Shown here piece after piece: positions 32,301 to 40,900 of a DNA stretch of 64,000 nt; the first letter of the stretch is position 1; every line of letters starts with the position of its first letter. The translations under genes and the position numbers were made by a program. The notes beneath the pieces are model-generated. The model searched no databases, was not told the DNA's origin, and saw nothing but the letters and a program-made list of their open reading frames with translations. This stretch comes from a virus. Where the stretch lies: IMG/VR virus record IMGVR_UViG_3300044691_000274, positions 1 to 64,000 of that record. One strand, written 5' to 3'.

Positions 32301-32951
32301 ATGTCGACCGCCTTCACGATGGAATTCGACTTCCGAGGCCAGCGCTTCAACGACGCAGCGGTGGGCCTTCAGGAGTTCTACAAGGTCCTGGAGAAGGACT
32401 GGGACGGCGCGGCCTCCCAGCTCTCGAAGTCGATGCGCGAGTTCCTCACCCAAGTCGTGCAGGCAATTGCAACGCGCGACGGTGGGGCGTGGCCCGGCGG
32501 CACGAGCGCGACTTCGCTCTCCAAGCGCAGCGGCGACCTGATCGCGGCGATCGCCGGCAGCGTCAAAGTCAACGGCTCAACCTTCGCGACGATTGAGGGC
32601 GAGATCGGGGCGCCTGGCATCCCATACGCGCGCATCCAGGAGACCGGCGGCACGATCAGCGCGAAGAACGGGAAGTTCCTTTGCATCCCGCTCCCCAGCG
32701 CGCTCGATGGCTCGGGGCGCCCGCTGCAGTCCAGCCCCCGAAATTGGCCCAACACGTTCTGCGCGCGGTCCAAGGCCGGCAACCTGCTCATCTTCCAGAA
32801 GCGCGGGACCCAGATCATCCCGCTCTACGTCCTCAAGACCTCCGTCACGCTACCGCCGCGCCTGAACATGCGCACGACGATCGAAGCCGGGGTCCCCTAC
32901 TTCGTCAACCGCGCGATGGACGACCTTGTCCGCGCCGTCCAGAAGGGCTGA
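32301..32951 (+). CDS. Neck or tail-completion-like protein
   Basis: 216 residues. Contains WDGAASQLSKSMREFLTQVV, a short loop with WPGGTSATSLSKRSGDL, and IPYARIQETGGTISAKNGKFLCIPL, the pattern of phage virion-morphogenesis and HK97 gp10-like neck proteins. One exact dyad lies inside (32458). It is part of the connector operon. Confidence 0.65.
   Translation: MSTAFTMEFDFRGQRFNDAAVGLQEFYKVLEKDWDGAASQLSKSMREFLTQVVQAIATRDGGAWPGGTSATSLSKRSGDLIAAIAGSVKVNGSTFATIEGEIGAPGIPYARIQETGGTISAKNGKFLCIPLPSALDGSGRPLQSSPRNWPNTFCARSKAGNLLIFQKRGTQIIPLYVLKTSVTLPPRLNMRTTIEAGVPYFVNRAMDDLVRAVQKG
32458..32471. repeat. TGCA-N6-TGCA dyad, spacer ggcaat
   Basis: Exact dyad inside the neck-protein gene; the spacer fits RNYRNY. 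Confidence 0.5.
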
Positions 32952-32955
32952 CACC

Positions 32956-33462
32956 ATGGCCGAGAGTGATCGCAACCCGCTCGCCAACATGACTTCGATC
33001 AGGCTCAAAATCCTGGGGGCCATGGCCAACTCCTTCTCGGCCATGGACGCGTTCCATCCGCCGGAGGACCCATACGGGATCACCTTCGGGACGGTGGCGA
33101 TCGGCCCGCTGATGAAGGCCGATAACCGCAAGCGATATTCGCTCGGCATCGTGGCCGGTCACGAGAAGGAGGCGTTCGAGATGCCGTTCGTCATGTGCTT
33201 CCTGACGGTCAACGTCGAATTCCGGGTGACGATCAACAGCGACGACACGGCGCCAGGCATCATGATCGAAGAGGCGCTCACGGTCGTGAAGCGCAAGCTC
33301 ACGGAAGACCGGGGCTGGGGCGGCCTGGCGATCGACACCAAGGTCGTCAATTCCGAAGTCGACATGATCACGTATGGCGACCGCGCACCCCATGGAGTCT
33401 GCGTCGCCGTGGTGCAATATCGCTATGGGCAGCAGGACCCGCGCAACGACATGCCGACCTGA
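32956..33462 (+). CDS. Tail terminator-like protein (tentative)
   Basis: 168 residues from ATG 32956. Alpha/beta pattern (IRLKILGAMANSFSAMDAFH, PFVMCFLTVNVEFRVTINSD, DMITYGDRAPHGVCVAVVQY) resembling gpU-like tail terminator or completion proteins, which cap the tail tube. Position just before the tail tube region fits. Weak assignment. Confidence 0.6.
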   Translation: MAESDRNPLANMTSIRLKILGAMANSFSAMDAFHPPEDPYGITFGTVAIGPLMKADNRKRYSLGIVAGHEKEAFEMPFVMCFLTVNVEFRVTINSDDTAPGIMIEEALTVVKRKLTEDRGWGGLAIDTKVVNSEVDMITYGDRAPHGVCVAVVQYRYGQQDPRNDMPT

Positions 33463-33464
33463 TC

Positions 33465-33487
33465 CCTGGCTTGCGTTCTGCGCCAGG
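33465..33487 (+). other. Conserved hairpin, copy 2
   Basis: Six-pair stem CCTGGC/GCCAGG around the 11-base loop TTGCGTTCTGC, three bases after the stop at 33462. Compared with copy 1 at 27042 the second stem pair changes from T-A to C-G and only one loop base differs. Confidence 0.6.
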
Positions 33488-33519
33488 CTTCGGAAAATAG
33501 GTTGACCCGGTTCGCTGCG

Positions 33520-33533
33520 TGCAGTTACTTGCA
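33520..33533. repeat. TGCA-N6-TGCA dyad, spacer gttact
   Basis: Exact dyad in the 127-base gap. TTGACC at 33501 lies 17 bases before the spacer, so the dyad would cover the -10 region if that is a promoter. Confidence 0.82.
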
Positions 33534-33589
33534 CATAGCTTGGAGCCGGAATTAGCCCCCGGCGCACCACAACAGGAAAAGGTGCTCCA

Positions 33590-34945
33590 GTGACCGAACT
33601 CTCCGTGAAAGTTAAGACCGGCCAGTTTTCCGCCCTCAGCCACGTCTATGGTCGTGAGAAGGCCGGGCTCGCCAACATCATCCGCCAGATGCTCGTGACG
33701 ACAGCTCAGAACAAGGTTTGGGGCGCGTCCCTCAGCTCTTTCACCGATAACTCGACTGGCACCAGCACGCTCGGCGCCGTCGCCAATTTCGTGCAGCCGC
33801 CCTCTTCGACGGTCACAGCATCGCTCGGCGAAGCGACCGCGTCCCTCACGACCTCGCTCGGCAAGACCAAGAACGCCACGCTGGTCATGATGAACACCCT
33901 GAACACCACCCGCAAGCTGCTCGGCCTGCCGATCCTTAGCTACACGGAAGGCACGCAGGCTGCGGCCAACACCGTCCCGGCGCAAGACACGTCGGGCACT
34001 GGCGCGGTGGTTGGCTCGACCGTCACTTACGGTTCGGCTCTTGCCGCTACGGTCGCGGTCAAGACGAACATCTACGAGCTGCGCCAGGCGCTCAATGAAA
34101 TACTGGTCGCCATCGGCGCCCCGGTCGTTGGTGGAACCTTCAAGCACAATGATACCACGCCGTTCGTGGTGCTCCAGGCCATCCCGGCTCTTGCCTCCAG
34201 CGCGGACGGCACGAACTCGGTCCTGGTCACGGACGCCACCACGTTCCTGGCGTCGGTCGCCAACGCCTTCGCTTCGCTCGCGGCGACGTATAACAAGTAC
34301 GTCCCTGCGGCGGCCACGTTCGCTCTGACCGACAGCACCACGGGCACCTCGGCTGCGGTGCTCGCAGCCAACGCATCCCCGGCGCCTGCGGCCGGCGCGG
34401 CGACGACCTCGGCTCCCAAGGCTGGGTTCGACACCGTCCTCGGCGTCATCAAGAACGCAGTCAGCTCGCTGGCGTTCGCCTACAACGAACTCGCTCTCGA
34501 AGCGGGCGCGCCGTCGGCGGCTCTGGTCGTCGACAACTCAGGCGGCACGGTCTCCTCGACCTTGGCGGCCATCGCTGCTCTGACTGCGGTTGACGGTTCG
34601 ACCGGCACAGTCGCGGTCGACCAGGCCACGGCACTCGCGCGCATGACGGTGGTCAGCAACTCGCTCTCCAGCCTTGGAGCGGCAGTCTCGTCGCTGGCCC
34701 GCAACTTCGACAACGTCCCGCCGCTCGGCGTCGATGCTCTCGGAGGTGTGGTCGGCCAGACCTTGTCGGCGATTGCCTCCACGGGAACGGGCGTCGGCGG
34801 AGTGACCAACGTCACGCTCCTCAACGCGGCAGTGACCACTTGGTTGGCTGGGACGGCGAGCAACATCGCCTCCATCGCCACGGTCATCAACGCGGCGAAC
34901 GCGATGATGGTCACGACCAAGCCGCTCTTGGTCATCGCAGGTTAA
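33590..34945 (+). CDS. Ala/Thr/Ser-rich repeat protein, probable virion component
   Basis: 451 residues from GTG 33590. The sequence is built of recurring helical heptad-like units separated by Thr/Ser/Gly linkers: NIYELRQALNEILVAIGAP, ANAFASLAATYNKYVPA, IKNAVSSLAFAYNELALEAGAP, SNSLSSLGAAVSSLARNF, ASIATVINAANAMM. Cys is absent. Such composition suits an extended fibre, decoration or tail-sheath-like structural protein. It sits between neck and tail tube genes with its own upstream hairpin and dyad. No family recognised. Confidence 0.7.
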   Translation: MTELSVKVKTGQFSALSHVYGREKAGLANIIRQMLVTTAQNKVWGASLSSFTDNSTGTSTLGAVANFVQPPSSTVTASLGEATASLTTSLGKTKNATLVMMNTLNTTRKLLGLPILSYTEGTQAAANTVPAQDTSGTGAVVGSTVTYGSALAATVAVKTNIYELRQALNEILVAIGAPVVGGTFKHNDTTPFVVLQAIPALASSADGTNSVLVTDATTFLASVANAFASLAATYNKYVPAAATFALTDSTTGTSAAVLAANASPAPAAGAATTSAPKAGFDTVLGVIKNAVSSLAFAYNELALEAGAPSAALVVDNSGGTVSSTLAAIAALTAVDGSTGTVAVDQATALARMTVVSNSLSSLGAAVSSLARNFDNVPPLGVDALGGVVGQTLSAIASTGTGVGGVTNVTLLNAAVTTWLAGTASNIASIATVINAANAMMVTTKPLLVIAG

Positions 34946-34983
34946 GGGCAGCCATCGCGCACTCACACAAGAGGAATTGAACG

Positions 34984-36597
34984 ATGTCTGTCCTTCTGAC
35001 CCGCAAGGCCGTCCTCCAGGCCGCCATGGAAAGCGTGTACAACACGCCCCAGGCGGTCGGGGTCAACGACGGCTTCCTGATCTCGAACCCGATGTTCACC
35101 ATCAAGCCGAACGTCCTGGAACGAAACTTCGTCCGCAACGACCTGTCGCCGATGCCCATCATCATCGGCCGCAAGATCGCCTCCATGGAGTTCGAGACCG
35201 AGCTGCGAAGCAACGGCAACTCGAACACCGCCGCGTCGATGGTCCCCGCGCTGATCACCCGCCTCTTCCGGGCGTGCGGTTACGCGCTCACCAGCAATCG
35301 CGGCCCTGTCGTCAAGGGGCCATACGACTCGGGCACGTACCCGGTCGAGATCACCTGGACGCCGGTTGGCGCCGGGGCGACGGCCTCCGACGTCTTCACC
35401 GCAACGGCGCAGTTCGCCACTGGCGACATCGTCCATATCGGCTCGAAGGCGTACACCTTCCAGGCGTCGCTGACCAACGTGGACGGTAACGTCTGGATTG
35501 GCGCGAACGAGGCGGCTGGCTTGGCCAACCTGATGAACGCGGCCAACCTCGGCCCAGGCGCGGGCATTGCCTACGCTGCGGCGACGGTGAAGCAGCCTGA
35601 CGGGGTCATCGCGACCTCGACCGGCACCACGCTCACGGCGACGGCTCCGGCGATCGGCGCGTCGTATAACAGCGTCGCGACGACCTACACGCCAATCGGC
35701 TCTTCGGAAGGCTCCTGGGCGCATGCCACCCTACAGGGCGGCGTGGACCTCGCGACCAACACCGACGTGATCCTGTATCAGCTGACCTGCACGGTCGCCG
35801 GCCCATCCGGCACCGCCCAGATCGCTGTGACCTCGGACACGCTCGGAGAAGCGACAGCGGCAGCGGTCGTCACCTCGGCGACGCCGTTCACGATCGGCAC
35901 CAAGGGGCTGACCATCACGCCAGTGTTCGCGGGCAGCCTCACAGCTGGTCAGACCTGGTCGGCATGGCTGATGCCCGCTGGTTGGTCGCTCGACCCGATC
36001 TCGGACGTTTTCGAGAGCGCGACCCTCGTCATGCACAAGGACGGCGTGAAGCACGTCATGCCCGGCACGTTCGGCACCTTCGACATCACCGCGCAGGCCG
36101 GCAACTTCGCGACCATCAAGTGGATATTCACCGGCAGCTGGGTCGAACCGACTGACGATCCGAACCCGCCGCCGATCTTCGAGCGGACCTTGCCTGCGCA
36201 GGTGCAGTTCGCGCGGCTCCAGATCGGGACGTTCAAGGCGACGGTCGAGAAGTTCACCTTCAACCAGATGAACGACGTCCAAATCCGCCCCGACGTGAAC
36301 GCGCAAGACGGCTACAACGGCACTCGCATCGTGGCGCGCAAGCCCGAAGGCGGGATCAACCCCGAAGCCGACCTCGTCGCCAACAACGACTTCTGGGGCC
36401 AGTTCGCTGCCGCCCAGGAGATGCCCTTCCAGATGCGCGTCGGCAACGTCGCGGGCAACACGGTGTGGATGCTCGCAGCCAACGTGCAGTATTCCGGCAT
36501 GACCTACGGCGATCGAAGCGGCATCCTCGTCTACGACGCTGGCCTGCGGTTCGCCCGCTCGCTGGGCAATGATGAGGCCACGTTTTATTTTTGCTAG
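34984..36597 (+). CDS. Tail tube protein with Ig-like insertion
   Basis: 537 residues from ATG 34984. The N- and C-terminal parts (LLTRKAVLQAAMESVYNTPQ, MEFETELRSNGNSNTAASM, and ATIKWIFTGSWVEPTDD, MNDVQIRPDVNAQDGYN) fit the phage tail tube family. Around residues 130-230 a TATAQFATGDIVHIGSKAYTF domain, followed by a second beta module, is inserted, as in other tail tube proteins with surface-exposed domains. It polymerises into the tail tube. A terminator follows. Confidence 0.78.
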   Translation: MSVLLTRKAVLQAAMESVYNTPQAVGVNDGFLISNPMFTIKPNVLERNFVRNDLSPMPIIIGRKIASMEFETELRSNGNSNTAASMVPALITRLFRACGYALTSNRGPVVKGPYDSGTYPVEITWTPVGAGATASDVFTATAQFATGDIVHIGSKAYTFQASLTNVDGNVWIGANEAAGLANLMNAANLGPGAGIAYAAATVKQPDGVIATSTGTTLTATAPAIGASYNSVATTYTPIGSSEGSWAHATLQGGVDLATNTDVILYQLTCTVAGPSGTAQIAVTSDTLGEATAAAVVTSATPFTIGTKGLTITPVFAGSLTAGQTWSAWLMPAGWSLDPISDVFESATLVMHKDGVKHVMPGTFGTFDITAQAGNFATIKWIFTGSWVEPTDDPNPPPIFERTLPAQVQFARLQIGTFKATVEKFTFNQMNDVQIRPDVNAQDGYNGTRIVARKPEGGINPEADLVANNDFWGQFAAAQEMPFQMRVGNVAGNTVWMLAANVQYSGMTYGDRSGILVYDAGLRFARSLGNDEATFYFC

Positions 36598-36605
36598 TCT
36601 GAAAA

Positions 36606-36634
36606 GGGCCGGGGGAAACTCCGGCCTCTTTCAT
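36606..36634 (+). terminator. Intrinsic terminator after the tail tube gene
   Basis: GGCCGG/CCGGCC stem with a short loop, then CTTTCATTTT. It lies nine bases after the stop at 36597. Confidence 0.75.
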
Positions 36635-36636
36635 TT

Positions 36637-36650
36637 TGCAAGTAGCTGCA
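36637..36650. repeat. TGCA-N6-TGCA dyad, spacer agtagc
   Basis: Exact dyad right after the terminator and 10 bases before the ATG of the 66-residue gene. Confidence 0.82.
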
Positions 36651-36660
36651 CGGGGGCGAC

Positions 36661-36861
36661 ATGGCCTACGAGGTCAAAGTCTACGTCGTGCAGAAGGGCG
36701 ATCACGAGGGGAACCTCGGAGAGATACTCGCCGTCAAGCTGACTTACGGCGCGGCTCACGCGGTCGCCAAGCAGCACGCTCCCGCCAAGGTCCATTTCGC
36801 TGTCGCCGATAAGGCCGAGAGCCGAAACATTTTCGCGCACGGCGGCCTCCCGTTCAAATAG
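36661..36861 (+). CDS. Small accessory protein bracketed by dyads
   Basis: 66 residues (MAYEVKVYVVQKGDHEGNLG), an alpha/beta small protein without a recognised family. It stands alone between a terminator and the tail chaperone operon, with a dyad 10 bases before its ATG and another seven bases after its stop, a cassette-like arrangement. Confidence 0.65.
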   Translation: MAYEVKVYVVQKGDHEGNLGEILAVKLTYGAAHAVAKQHAPAKVHFAVADKAESRNIFAHGGLPFK

Positions 36862-36868
36862 CCACTTG

Positions 36869-36882
36869 TGCAGCTAACTGCA
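36869..36882. repeat. TGCA-N6-TGCA dyad, spacer gctaac
   Basis: Exact dyad 51 bases upstream of the tail chaperone ATG. TAGTGT follows 15 bases after GTGCAG. This is the only dyad outside coding regions before the roughly 12.6-kb tail operon, so it may control that whole unit. Confidence 0.82.
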
Positions 36883-36933
36883 AAGAGCTAGTGTGCTGCC
36901 ATCGACCAACGCCATACAGCCCAGGAGGCAGCC

Positions 36934-37458
36934 ATGGCCCTAATTGCGATGACGACGAGCGACCAGCTCGATTACGTTTCAATCCTTGATCCCGCCAAGA
37001 AGCTCGTCAAAAAGCCCGTCAAGCAGAGCGAAGCCGATCTCGCTGCCGGCCTTGAGGAAAAGGAAAAGTTCGTCGAAGAGTTCGAGATCGGACCCGGCGC
37101 AACCGTATTCAAGCTGCGTGGTTTGGACGTGTTCCTGATGGGGCACATCTATGACAACGCCTCGTCCCTGTCCGGCAAGTCCGGCTCCGATGAAGTCGGC
37201 ATCCACACCAAGGTCAATGCGACCAACCTTGAGACCGTCCGCCACGGCCTCATGGGCTTCGTCAACTTCGCGGACAGCAAGGGCGGCCAGGTCGTCTACA
37301 AAACCGAAAAAGCCGTGGTCAACGGGCGCAAGTACGACGTGGTCTCCGAGGAAACCATGAACGCCTTGGGCATACGGCTGATCCAGGAGCTGTCGAGCGA
37401 GGTCAAGCGCATCAGCGAGGTCTCGCGGGCAGAGGAAAAAAACTCCGTCGGGGCATAA
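36934..37458 (+). CDS. Tail assembly chaperone, gpG-like
   Basis: 174 residues. The product matches the usual first tail chaperone in position (between tail tube and tape measure) and style: acidic, helical, with LKKPVKQSEADLAAGLEEKEKF and MNALGIRLIQELSSEVKR. Near its end the codons GAA AAA AAC create the slippery heptamer A-AAA-AAC at 37437-37443. A -1 shift there bypasses the stop and enters the next frame without interruption, giving a longer gpGT-like fusion. The chaperones wrap the tape measure during tail assembly and are absent from the virion. Confidence 0.85.
   Translation: MALIAMTTSDQLDYVSILDPAKKLVKKPVKQSEADLAAGLEEKEKFVEEFEIGPGATVFKLRGLDVFLMGHIYDNASSLSGKSGSDEVGIHTKVNATNLETVRHGLMGFVNFADSKGGQVVYKTEKAVVNGRKYDVVSEETMNALGIRLIQELSSEVKRISEVSRAEEKNSVGA
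37437..37443 (+). promoter_or_regulatory. Programmed -1 ribosomal frameshift site (A-AAA-AAC)
   Basis: Seven A residues and a C positioned in the zero frame as A AAA AAC, 13 bases before the gpG stop. The -1 frame from 37443 is open through the ATG at 37473 to 37916. A GC-rich stretch follows, which could stall ribosomes. Confidence 0.85.
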
Positions 37459-37472
37459 CCGCGATCCGGTTG

Positions 37473-37916
37473 ATGCCCGAGCGGCAGTGTCACAAGTGCA
37501 AGCGTCAAACGGAATGGGGATGTGAGGCGAGCCGCTTCGTCTCTTCGGAAGAAGACCCCAACGCCGCGAAAGACGCTGATGGAATTTGGTGGGCCTGGTC
37601 GAAGCCGTCCATGCTCCCCATGACCGTAGACGACGAGGAAAGCTGGGCCTGTCCGCGCCAAGACATCAAACAGCGCGGGCCGGTCTGGAGCAAAATCCTC
37701 TTCTACTACGGGTTCTACAAGAAGGGCCATCTGCCGCAAGCCGGCGGCCTGGAAGACCAGTCGAACAAGGCCATCGCGCTGTTCCGCATCTTCGACAACG
37801 TCAATGCGGAGTGCGACGGGGTCGAGGTCGACCGGAGCCACGTAGGAGAGGATCGAGCCAGGCAACTGGCCCCGATAGTAGCGGAGCGGGACAAACACGA
37901 TGTCAGACGCGGGTGA
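37473..37916 (+). CDS. Tail chaperone extension, gpT-like, made by -1 frameshift
   Basis: 147 residues if counted from ATG 37473, but probably made as the C-terminal part of a gpGT fusion of about 327 residues through the slippery site. The first part has CHKCKRQTEWGCEASRF, a possible zinc-binding CxxC. It contains several Trp residues (GIWWAWSKPS). The end overlaps the tape measure start by 17 bases, typical of the chaperone-tape measure junction. No ribosome binding site is evident before the ATG, supporting the frameshift route. Confidence 0.78.
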   Translation: MPERQCHKCKRQTEWGCEASRFVSSEEDPNAAKDADGIWWAWSKPSMLPMTVDDEESWACPRQDIKQRGPVWSKILFYYGFYKKGHLPQAGGLEDQSNKAIALFRIFDNVNAECDGVEVDRSHVGEDRARQLAPIVAERDKHDVRRG

Positions 37917-40900
37917 GCTGAGCTTTCTCCTGAAAATGCGCGATGAGGCTTCGGCCGTCATTCGCGGATTTGCGGGCGCGGTTCAGTCCTCCAGCGCAGC
38001 TCACCAAACCGCGTCCTCTGCCGCCAAAGAGCACGGCGCCAGCCTCGACCATCTCGTCAACAAGGCCAAGGAAGCCGCAGAGGCGTTTGCCGCTGTGTGG
38101 ACGGCCAATGAGATGAGCCGCGAGACGTTGGGCGCTTGGGCCAAGCTCGAAGTCTCCATGACCCGCATCCAGCAGGTGTCTGGTCAGACCCAAGCCTCGC
38201 TCGACGGGCTTCAAGGGACGCTCGAAGAGCTGGCGGGCCACAGCCTAGATCAGACAGCCGGCCAACTCGCCAATGTCGCGCTGCAGGCCACGCGCCTCGG
38301 CGTCTCGGGCACGCAGGTCAAGGAGTTCACAACCACCGTCAGCCAGCTGGCCACGGCCACCGGCATGTCCACGTCGGCGATCGAGCACGGCATGTCGACC
38401 ATCCTTGCTGCGACCGGCGAGAGCGCTAACGGCGCGAAGCATTTCGGCGAGGTGTTCGCGGAGCTGGCCAACAAGACGCGCGACGGCGGTGAGGGCCTCA
38501 TGCAGGCCGCCCAAGCCCTGACCATGATGACGGCTGGCATGGGCTTGTCGTCGGAGAAGACCCTCGCCCTATCGTCCGCCTTGGGGAACCTCGGGCTACG
38601 CTCGCGCACGGCGGGCATGGCGGTCGGCCAGGCGATGCAGGAGTTCGAAAAGCTCGCGACCAACGACAAGATGTCCGACCAGCTCGGGCAGATGTCGCTG
38701 GCGCTTGGCATGACGGCCGAGCAGTTCAAGGAGATGCAGAAGAACGACCCGTCTGGGGTCCTGATCAAGTTCGAGGAGGCGATCCGGAAGGTCCAGGCGT
38801 CGGGTGGCAGCGTCGATGCGTTCCTCAAGCAGTTCAACCTGTCGGGGCGCATGACAGAGACAACGTTCATCGCGCTCTCCAAGCAGCTCGACCAGGTCAA
38901 AGAGAAGATGGACGCCGCTGCCAACTCGGCAGGTAGCACCAAGCTTAAGGACGACGCAGAGGCGCTGTCCAACACGCTGACCGGGCAGTTCCACGCCGCA
39001 GCCATGGCGGTGGAGGATTTCGGCATCGCGATCGGCAAGGCCGCAGAGCCGCTGGCGCTGCCCGTCATCAAGCAGGCCGTGGCCGACATCCACATGCTTT
39101 TCGACGCGTTCGAAGCGTTGCCTGAGCCAATCAAGGAGGTCGTCGCGGGGCTGCTGATCGGCGTGCCCATGTTCATCGCCGCCGCGACCGCATTCAAGTT
39201 CCTGACCGAAGTCATCCTGACCGGTATGGGGACCCTCCGCAGCATGAGCGGCATCCTGGGTGTCGTCACCAAGGTGATGATGACCTTCAGGGACGCTGAG
39301 GAGCTGGTGGCTCTCGAAGGCGCGCATGTCGCCGCAGGCTCGGCCGCCGCAGCTGAAGGCATCGCAGCGACAGGCGCAGCCGCGCGCACCGCAGAGGTGG
39401 GCTTCGCCGGGCTTGCCGGCCGCCTTCTGTCCATCACGACCTATTTCCTCGCCGCGCGTGAAGCAGGCATCCTGGCCGGGGGCTTCCTGAACTCGGTGTT
39501 GCCTGACAGCGTCAAGCAGGGCGTCCAGAGCTTCCGTCAGAACACGACCATCGGCCAGGGCATGAGCTGGGTCGGCAGCCACGTGCTGGGCGTCAATAGC
39601 GCTGAGCAAGACGCTCAGAAGAAGCAGGAAGAGGAAGAGCGAGCCAAGCGCGAGGCCGACGACGAGAGCTTCCGCAACAGCCCGTCCGGCATGGCGCGCG
39701 GGCGGCAGGCTGAGCGTTCGACGTCGGGGGCCAACGACAATGGTGGCGGTGGCAACCCGCAAGCCGCCATGTGGGAAGGCGCGCTCAAGGGCCTGGACGA
39801 TTACGAGACGAAATTGGGCGAGCTGAAGACCCAGCTCGACGCCATCAAGAACCTGCAGGCGCTGCCGGCTGACCAAAGGACAATTTCCAGCGAGCAGCTG
39901 CAGATCGAGAAGAACATCGTCGCGGAGAAAATCCGGGCGCTCGACCCAATGAACAAGATGCGGGACAGCTGGCGCGAACAGCTGCAGGCCGCGACCGCTT
40001 ATACGAAGGTCCAGCAGGAGCAAGCCGCGATCGAGAAGGCGGTTGCCGACGCACGTCGCTCGAACCCGCGTTTCAGCGCCTCGGACGAGACCGAGATGCG
40101 CGGCGCGATGAAGGCCACGAACACGGCTGAGCACAATAAGTCGTTCGCCGAGGACATGACCACGGCCAACCAGCAGCTCGCCGCTGCCGCCGCGATCTCC
40201 CAGACGTCTAAGGATCAGCTGCAGATCGACCAGCAGATCGCCGCCGTCGCCAAGACGAAAGGCTGGACCGACGCGCAGATCGCTCAGTACAAGCAGGTCC
40301 TGGAGCTGACCAAGCAGATCGAGGAGCGGACAGCGCAGTTCAAGGCCCTGAACCCGCAGGCTGCCTCGATCCAGAGCTATAACGACCAGCTCATGCTCCT
40401 GAAGAAGAACCTCGACGCCGGCAACATGAGCCAGGGCGAGTACAACCGCGAGAAGGCCAAGCTCGACGAGGACACACTCAGCGCGCGCGACCCGATCGGC
40501 GCCATCGTCGAGTCGCAGCAGGAAGAGATCGCCCAGCTGGGCGTCATCGGCCAATACCGCGAAGCCGATCTCAAGACACTGCAGGAGATCACCGCCCTCA
40601 AGAAGCAGGGCATCAAGGTCGACGACCAGACGGCTGGCCAGCTCCAAGGAGGCAATCGCGCGATCCAGGACATCAAGGAGGCTCAGTCCCAGATGCAGGG
40701 GCTGGAGGACAGCTTCGGCTCTGGCCTCGGCAACGCGATCTCCGGCGCGCTCTCGGGCCAGAAGGGCGCGTTCCAGAAGTTTGCCGCTGACTTCGGCAAG
40801 CAACTGTTCGACAGCGCGTGGAAGAACATCTGGAAGCAGATCGAAGGCCAGATGAGCGGCGGCATGAATGGGATGCTCGGCGGCCTCTTCGGCAAGGCCA

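Noticed and set aside
37470-37916. Treating the second tail chaperone frame as an independently started gene
   Set aside because: No ribosome binding site precedes ATG 37473, and the slippery heptamer in the right phase explains its translation better.
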